Assembly (NCBI RefSeq): GCF_034190915.1
Contig: NW_026947484.1
Span: 79,059,982-79,123,981 of the forward strand
Reading direction: 5' to 3'
DNA: 64,000 bases
Origin: Cavia porcellus
Lineage: Eukaryota > Chordata > Mammalia > Rodentia > Caviidae
Shown: positions 58,195-64,000 of the stretch, piece by piece
How positions within the stretch are numbered: position 1 is the stretch's first letter
Layout: each line of letters begins with the position of its first letter
The notes under the pieces: model-generated
Databases searched by the model: none
Seen by the model: the letters and a program-made list of their open reading frames with translations, nothing else
What the model was told of the DNA's origin: nothing
Position numbers and translations under genes: made by a program

Positions 58195-58619
58195 GGATTT
58201 TATCTGTTCCGGTCATTGCACAAGGATTGCATTTCCAGTTGGTTTCTCAGCTTGGTTCGTTCCTGGACAAACCCCCCCCCCTCCCCGCTAAGGACTCCCC
58301 ACACCGCACCATTCCTGGATTCTAAGCTGGCTATCTCAGAGAGCCTCTGTAGCTGTTATTATGTATCCACCATGTTCTCCTAGAATCTAATGGTTGCAAC
58401 TTGAGACCAACTTGAACTCCACTAATTTGAGTCCTAAAGCCTCACTTGTCAAAGTATAACTAGAAATCCAGGCCAGGAGTGAGAAAGTTCAGAAACACTT
58501 AAGTAAATAGCAGGTTGCCCACCCCCCACCCCCGCCGCCGCAATACAAAACCGTGAGTATTGGGGAGACCCAAAAATACACAGTTCATCCTGGGGGAGTA
58601 AAAGGGAGGAATAGTCCTC
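58195..58619. other. Unassigned segment inside the second HAL1-like copy
   Basis: It contains a C11 run near 58269 and a C/G-rich stretch near 58519-58543. It matches neither ORF1 nor the known 3'UTR blocks. It may be a separate insertion such as an LTR, or the lost ORF1 C-terminal part. Confidence 0.4.
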
Positions 58620-59319
58620 AAAAATAAAACAGCAGAAGATATAGCTAATAGTGTATCAGGAATTAAAACCCCTATTACTTGCAACACTCTGCTTGGTTGG
58701 AACTCCTTCTGTCTTAGTTTGTATATAATCATTGGATCTGAGGGGTACAGGCGGCTGTCCATAGCATAGGGGACATCTTTAATTCCTTATTAACTCAATC
58801 AGGGTCCATGTATGACTTATACTGTTATATCATGACTGATCTTAGTTAAATCTGACTTGTTTGATGGCTGCTTGTTATTTTTTTAAATTTTATTTTGGGA
58901 GAAAAAGAAAAAAAAACAAAAAAGGTACCAGTTATACAGAATTTTGGAAAAAAATAAACAGTAGGAAATCACTAGTTGATACATATTGTCATCTTAGAAA
59001 TAGTTGTTCAAGTTACAAAATTAAAGCATATAAAGTGGACATTCAAACAGTGAGACAGCAAACAGTTCTGTTCAATGATCCAACAAAACACAGTAATATA
59101 GTTATATATCTTATACACTTAAATATACATGCAGTTATATCCATTAGAGCACTTTCCTCTCTTTTGTACAATGACAATTACACATTTTGAGTTTTATTAC
59201 TCCCACAGTTCTTATTACTTTTATTGAAGAGAGTAAAACCAAATGTGACATAACAAAACAGAGTCAGTCAAATCAAAAGGATGGACATAATATATAATGT
59301 AAAAACAAAATACAAGGTG

Positions 59320-60130
59320 ATCAACAATGGTTACCATAATGCCTCTTGCTATCTTAAAAAGAATTGCCTATACCATCAGTTATAATAAAATTTAACAAAA
59401 CAGTAAAGAACAAAACCAATAAAACCAAAACATTGGAGACATTACAGAACTTCAAAAGAAGATAATAGTCAACCAGAATGGGCATCATAATGAATCTTAT
59501 TGTCTTCACAGTTGTTGCCTATACTTTCAAACTTGGTACTATCAAGCAAAACAGAATAGAGGAAAATCAGTCAAAACAAGATGGTGAGAGCAATACAGAG
59601 TTTCAAATCAAGTTAATAGGAAATCAAAGCAGGTTACTATAATATATCCTGCTATTTTTTATTTATTTTTCCCTCAAAAAGATAAAAATAAAAAGTAAAT
59701 AATAAAAAAGGAGATTGAGATAAAAGAGGGCATAACAACAAAACAGCACAGGTCAAAACATAACCATTTAAGCAAAATAGTGTTTCACCACCAGATATCC
59801 CAACATAAAAGTAGTTACCATAGTGTCTTTTTCCGTGAAATCTTTGAGTATAAGTCTGTGTACTGTAGCATCAAACATATCAAGACAGTGTAAAACCATT
59901 CAAGAGAATGACAGGATTACAGGGTATTTAGAATCAACTAACAGAAAATGAACATTGGTTTCTGTGTAATCTCCTTGTCTATGAAAATTTTTGTTTATAT
60001 GATCACATATAATAAAATCCAATAAGATACAACATGTTAAGACCGATGGAGACAGAAGAGCAAAAGCTTGATGGGATTTCAAAACAAGATGACATTAAAT
60101 CAGCACTAGCTATTATGTCTTGTTTTCTCC
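59320..60130 (-). repeat. About 150 bp tandem repeats in the HAL1-like 3'UTR
   Basis: A 'taccataatg'-like block (the reverse of the cattatggta motif) recurs near 59331, 59481, 59633, 59811 and perhaps 60105, with spacing mostly about 150 bp. Same repeat type as at 56821-57250. Confidence 0.7.
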
Positions 60131-60329
60131 AAAATAGCTGTTCCTATCATATAACCTTCTCTGCCTCACTTCTGTTGAGCTCTTTTTCTGTCATTAGTTG
60201 TCAGTTTGTCTTCTTCATTTTGCTTTCTGCTCCATTCATTGTGGCCTCTCTGTTACTGTTTTTGGAATCTTGCTATTTTTCTCTTTTAGAATATCCTGCG
60301 GTATTCTCTGTAGAGTTGAATTGGTGATT

Positions 60330-61305
60330 GCAAATTACCCTAGTTCCTCTTTATCCTGGAAGCACCTTGTTTCTGCATTAATTTCTAGGGACAGTTGTGC
60401 AGGATATATCAATCTTGGCTGGAGGTTATTATCTTTCAAAGCTTGAATTATTTCCCCCCACGCTCTTCATGATTGGATGGTTTGTGCCGAGAAGTCTGCT
60501 GTAATTCTGATGGTGTTCCCTTGTAAGTGATCTGTTTCTTGTCTCTGATGGCTTTTAATATTCTGTTCTTATATTGGATTTCTGGAATTTTGATTATGAT
60601 ATGCCTGGGTGTAGTTCTGTTTGGGTAGTAGGTGGCTGGGTTCCTGTATGCCCCATACATCTGAGTATCTTTACCTTTTACTAAATTAGGAAAATTCTCC
60701 AGGATTCTTTCTGTGAATAGCCTTTGTAGTTCATTTGTTTGTGTCCTGACTTCTTCCTTTATGTTCTTAATTCTTAAGTTATAGATCCTATCATTTTCTA
60801 GCCTTTGTATCATTGCTGTTTGTTTCCTTGTTATTTTTAAGTTTTTCATTTCATGCTCCCACATTACAAATCTGTGCTCCAGTTCAGATAACCTATCTTT
60901 AGTTTCTTTCAAGCTGTTATGCCAGTTTCAATAGAGTTTTTGGTTTCCTGGTAATCTCTTTGAACCTGCTCCATGTATTCTGTTTTCTCTATTTTCTCCA
61001 TCAAACAATTCTCCCCTTTTTTTCTGTTCTTCCATTCCACCATCGGTTTTTTCTTGGGTGGTGCTTAGCCTTTCTCTAACTATTCTACTTATATCTTACC
61101 TTATTTCATTAAATAATTCACTTTTGAACTGGTCTATGAGGCTCCGGAGATATCGCTTTATGTCTATTGGTGCCGTGTCTGATACTGCATGTTTTCTGTC
61201 CTCATTCTCCCTTGCATTTACCTTTCCTGGATCAGTGTTCTCAGGACTGGGGCCTGAGGACCTTTTCTTGTTGCTCCCTCTTCCCATACTTTTTGTTCCT
61301 TCCAT
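60330..61305 (-). pseudogene. Disrupted ORF1 of the third HAL1-like copy
   Basis: The N-terminal frame (61096-61305) ends with DIKRYLRSLIDQFKSEL, equivalent to residues 43-60 of the intact ORF1. The second frame (60448-60912) covers the coiled-coil end, the RRM (YNLRIKNI) and the entry to the C-terminal domain, then shifts frame. Stops separate the two. Non-functional. Confidence 0.85.
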
Positions 61306-62156
61306 ACAAACGTATATAGGAGGCCCAGTTTCTTTCTTTGTCAGTTACAGTTTGTTTGAATCCACCTGCTGGTGTTCCCACCCACTGCAGGGTACTAGAG
61401 AGACACAGACTTAGGCAGCCTCTGCTGGGCTCTACACTCTCTATAAAGTTGTATTTCTGTTAATTATTATGTACTGATATGCTCAATTATACTTTATCTG
61501 ATGATATAGCCAATTCTGTTGGTGATAACAAGAAACAGCATAGTGACCAGGAAAGAACTCCTTATGCAGCAGATTTATATGCCTTTTTAGTTTTATATGT
61601 CTATAGGAAAAAGTTTAGTTCTGTCCTGCTTTGTTATGTTTTTCCCTCTAACATAGAAAGGATATAAATACATGCTAAGACTCAAGCTTATGTAAAACCT
61701 ATAAACAGTTTATGAGCACTGATCTGATGACACATGATGAAATGAACAAAAAGTTTGAAAGAAAGAAAGTGGCACTGCAGTACCCAATCCTGATTCCGGA
61801 GTGTTATGATGTGAAATCCAGCAATATTATTAATCTTTGTTCAGAAGGGTTTTAATCTAATATGCTCTATTAGGTCTCAACATAAATGAAGATATGAATA
61901 AACACGTACATGTCTAAGTGTATAGGATTGATAGCCATAATACTTAGCTTTTGTTGGATAACTGAACAGAACTGTTTGCAGTCTCCCTGGTTGAAATCCC
62001 ATCTATATGTTCCACTTGTGTACCTTGAACAACTATTTATAGGGTGACAATATGTATACATTAGCTAGTGATTTATTATTATTTCTTTTCTTTGGAAGTA
62101 TGTGCTATTTCTGCCCATTTTCTATCTTGTTTTGTCTTTCTTTAAATAAAAAAAAA

Positions 62157-62533
62157 GTTGCAATCATTTACCTATAAAAGCTTCAGACTTATTTCTTTAT
62201 GGCTGAGTAGTATTCCATTGTATAAAAATACCATATTGTTTTACTCCATTCTTTGGTTGATAAGCGTTTGAGTTACATGCAAGATTTAGTTATTATAAAT
62301 TGTGCTTCCATGAAATGTGGATGTATGTATATTTTCTGGGAAAATACACAGAAGGGGAATAGCTAGGTCAAATGATATCTTTAATTCTAGATTTTTGAGG
62401 AATCTCAACATTGATTTCCACAATGGTTGTACCATTCCCTACAACAGTGGAGAAGGCTTTGTTTTTCCCCACACCCCCTTCACCACTTTTTATTGGTTGA
62501 TTTCTTGATGATAGCCATTCTTTCTGGAGTGAA
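62157..62533 (-). mobile_element. L1 ORF2 3' part, antisense
   Basis: The plus strand reads 'gctgagtagtattccattgt', 'gaatagctaggtcaaatgat', 'cacaatggttgtaccattcc', the antisense of L1 ORF2 near its end. It abuts the A-run of the second HAL1-like copy on the left and an inverted ORF2 piece on the right. Confidence 0.8.
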
Positions 62534-62805
62534 TTCATGCATTGAGGGTTGAAAAAGGTGAAATCACTACAGATCCTGTGGAAATTCAGAAGATTAGCAA
62601 TACCTACTTTAAAATATTTACTTTCATAATATGGAAAACACAGAAAAAATTGACAGATTCCTAGATATATATGAATCAAGAAGATATAAAATTCTGAATA
62701 ATACAGTATCAGTTAATGACATTGAAAATGTAGTTCAAAACTTAGCAACAAAGAAAAGCCCAGGACTTGATGGATTCACTGCTAAATTCTACCCTGTGGG
62801 AGAGA
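62534..62805 (+). mobile_element. Inverted L1 ORF2 segment
   Basis: Plus-strand ORF2 sequence before the RT core ('gaaatcactacagatcctgt ggaaattcagaagatt', then 'acaaagaaaagcccaggact tgatggattc'). It is opposite in direction to the L1 pieces on both sides. Frames are broken; a 70-codon piece remains. Confidence 0.8.
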
Positions 62806-63620
62806 ATAATTTAAGAGAGATGGGGGAAAACAGAGGTAACTGAAGAGAAATATAGTAAAAGCAAGGTTGTAGGACAAGGGTGATCACCCAAAGTTTGAGA
62901 AACTACAGAAGATAGGAGAGAAACAAGGAAGGAGAAAGCAAAAGAATACTGAAGTAAACCAGAAAGATTAGAGACAATTTTCACTCACATGAAAATATCA
63001 AAAAAATCAAGAGAGAAAGTTGAGGGCAAGAAAAAAGACAAACAAAAATAAATAAAAACCTAAATAATGAAAACAAGAAAAATCAAAACAAGCAAACAAT
63101 AAAACAGGAAAAAAAACAATAAAATACCTCTGGTACCCTCAGTTGAGAGTGTCCAAGTCACAGCTCAAATCTGTGCTTGGTAACCCTGCAAAGTATGTAA
63201 CAGGATAAGTGCTTGGTGCAAGGCTGATTTTAACCTCTGTATGTGGGTCCTCGGGCCAGAGTCTTCAGCCAGCAAATTTCTCTTTGTCCTTTAACAACCT
63301 GCCCTTGCCTCCTTATCCTGTGTGTCTCTGAATTGCTCTCCAAGGTGCTGTGGCACCTTCAGAGACAACCCAAGGCTGTTCCCAGTCTCATGTGCAATTA
63401 GCCCTCCTGGGGCTTGTACAGGCTCCTCTGTTCCACTCCATTGTCTCTCTCCTCTCATTCCCTGGGGCCAGGATGGTGAGAATTCTGACTTCCTATGTAT
63501 TGCCCCACCGTGCCAAAAGAAGCTTAAATTGTACATCCTGCTCTCACGCAGTGTCACAACACTGGATGCAGGGCAAGAAGATTGGTGCTGATTCACTTCC
63601 TCTACCACCACTGCTGTGGT
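62806..63620 (-). mobile_element. L1 5'UTR, antisense
   Basis: It aligns in order with the 5'UTR of the minus-strand L1 at 21.9-22.7 kb; for example 'cagctcaaatctgtgcttgg' lies in the place of 'cagatccaagaaatgtgctg', and both are preceded by a long A/G-rich tract. The frames of 89-106 codons here are not genes. Confidence 0.65.
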
Positions 63621-63666
63621 CCTAATCTTGTTGTTAGAGGTTCTAGTTCATCACTATGATACATAC

Positions 63667-63990
63667 ATAAAAAAGAAAGAAAGTAGGAAGAAAGGAACGA
63701 AGGAAGAAAGGAAGAAAGGAACGAAGGAAGAAGGGAAGAAAGGAACGAAGAATGGAAGGGAAGGGAAGGGAAGGGAAGGCAGGGGGCAGGGGAGGGGAAG
63801 GGAAGGGAGGGGAGGGGAAGGGAAGGGAGGGGAGGGGAGGGGAAGGGAAGGGAAGGGAAGGGAAGGGAAGGGAAGGGAAGGGAAGGCAAGGCAAGGCAAG
63901 GCAAGGGAAGGGAAGGGAAGGGAAGGGAAGGGAAGGGAAGGGAAGGGAAGGGAAGGATAAGAAAGGGAAGGAAAGGGAAGGGAAAAGCAA
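63667..63990 (+). repeat. Polypurine (GGGAA)n / (GGAAC)n-type satellite
   Basis: About 320 bp that is nearly all purine: first GAAGGAAC-type units, then GGGAAGGGAAG pentamers with GGGAGGGG variants and a GGCAA block near 63885-63905. All long frames here (Gly-Arg-Glu-Lys, or Ser-Leu-Pro-Phe on the other strand) are artefacts of the repeat. Confidence 0.97.
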
Positions 63991-64000
63991 GCAAGCAAAA

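Larger units (their letters stand above)
58863..61440 (-). mobile_element. Third HAL1-like copy, minus strand
   Basis: On the minus strand: the end of a 5'UTR (61306-61440), ORF1 (about 61305-60330), then directly a 3'UTR of about 1.45 kb ending in a short A run near 58870. No ORF2 lies between. ORF1 has lesions: frames 61096-61305 (69 codons) and 60448-60912 (154 codons) are in the same phase but separated by stops. It is older than the copy at 52.4 kb. No target duplication was found. It sits in the 3'UTR of the plus-strand copy. Confidence 0.8.
57535..62155 (+). mobile_element. Second HAL1-like copy, plus strand, interrupted by another
   Basis: It has a degraded ORF1 (57535-58194), an unassigned middle (58195-58619), and a 3'UTR part (58620-58862). 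After an opposite-strand insertion it resumes at 61441-62155 and ends CTTTCTTTAAATAAA with a short A run. The two halves align in order with 54660-55980 of the intact element; for example 'ggtgataacaagaaacagca tagtgacc' matches 'gaaaataacaagagaaaaca tagtagct'. No ORF2 is seen. Confidence 0.7.

Noticed and set aside
58863..62155. Simple twin-primed (5'-inverted) single element
   Set aside because: The minus-strand part contains its own 3'UTR and A-tail, duplicating what the plus-strand part has. Two elements are needed.
63602..63998. Frames of 114-130 codons on both strands at the window end
   Set aside because: A long purine tract has few stop codons, so several overlapping frames stay open by composition alone. 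No protein is supported.

Overview
The window is vertebrate nuclear DNA, most likely an intergenic or deep intronic stretch from a rodent of the squirrel type. The pointers are tRNA-derived ID SINEs (about 1.6, 9.7, 10.2, 11.6, 33.8 and 42.3 kb) and one dimeric SINE at 45.8-46.0 kb, in which a 7SL-derived B1 unit is fused to an ID unit; that arrangement is known from squirrels and dormice. Old mammalian repeats (MIR, L2, MER2, MLT1) are present too. I see no exon of a host protein gene, no functional RNA gene, and nothing bacterial. The short ORFs across the window are chance frames, repeats, or pieces of LINE-1 (L1).

Layout. 0-12.9 kb is AT-rich with a mariner/Tigger-like MITE, MIRs, ID SINEs, a MER2 fragment and antisense old L1. 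13-22.7 kb is mostly one large minus-strand L1 carrying an inserted 468 bp L1/HAL1 3' tail with a 16 bp target duplication, a solo MaLR-type LTR, and a repeated ORF1 plus 5'UTR block. 22.7-36 kb is largely unassigned, with a MIR, an L2, MaLR LTRs, an ancient HAL1/L1M ORF1 remnant and microsatellites. 36-47.3 kb is antisense old L1 split by three minus-strand MaLR-type LTRs, two MITEs and SINEs. 47.3-57.3 kb is one plus-strand L1 bracketed by a 15 bp duplication (one mismatch). 57.3-62.2 kb holds two further ORF1-only elements, one nested in the other. 62.2-63.6 kb is a rearranged minus-strand L1, and the window ends in about 320 bp of polypurine repeat.

The standout is at 52359-55998: a 3.64 kb insertion inside the ORF2 of the plus-strand L1. 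It has an exact 16 bp target-site duplication, a poly(A) tail, a GC-rich 5'UTR with a YY1-type site near its first bases, and one intact 364-codon ORF1. It has no ORF2: ORF1 is followed directly by about 1.4 kb of 3'UTR. This is the organisation of a 'half-L1' (HAL1), a non-autonomous element that must borrow a reverse transcriptase. The same 3' tail occurs in three other places (15.5-15.95 kb; about 57.5-62.15 kb, plus strand and interrupted; about 58.86-61.44 kb, minus strand), two of them also attached to an ORF1 without ORF2. This suggests a lineage-specific HAL1-like family. Family names given here come from remembered consensus patterns, and no database search was possible.
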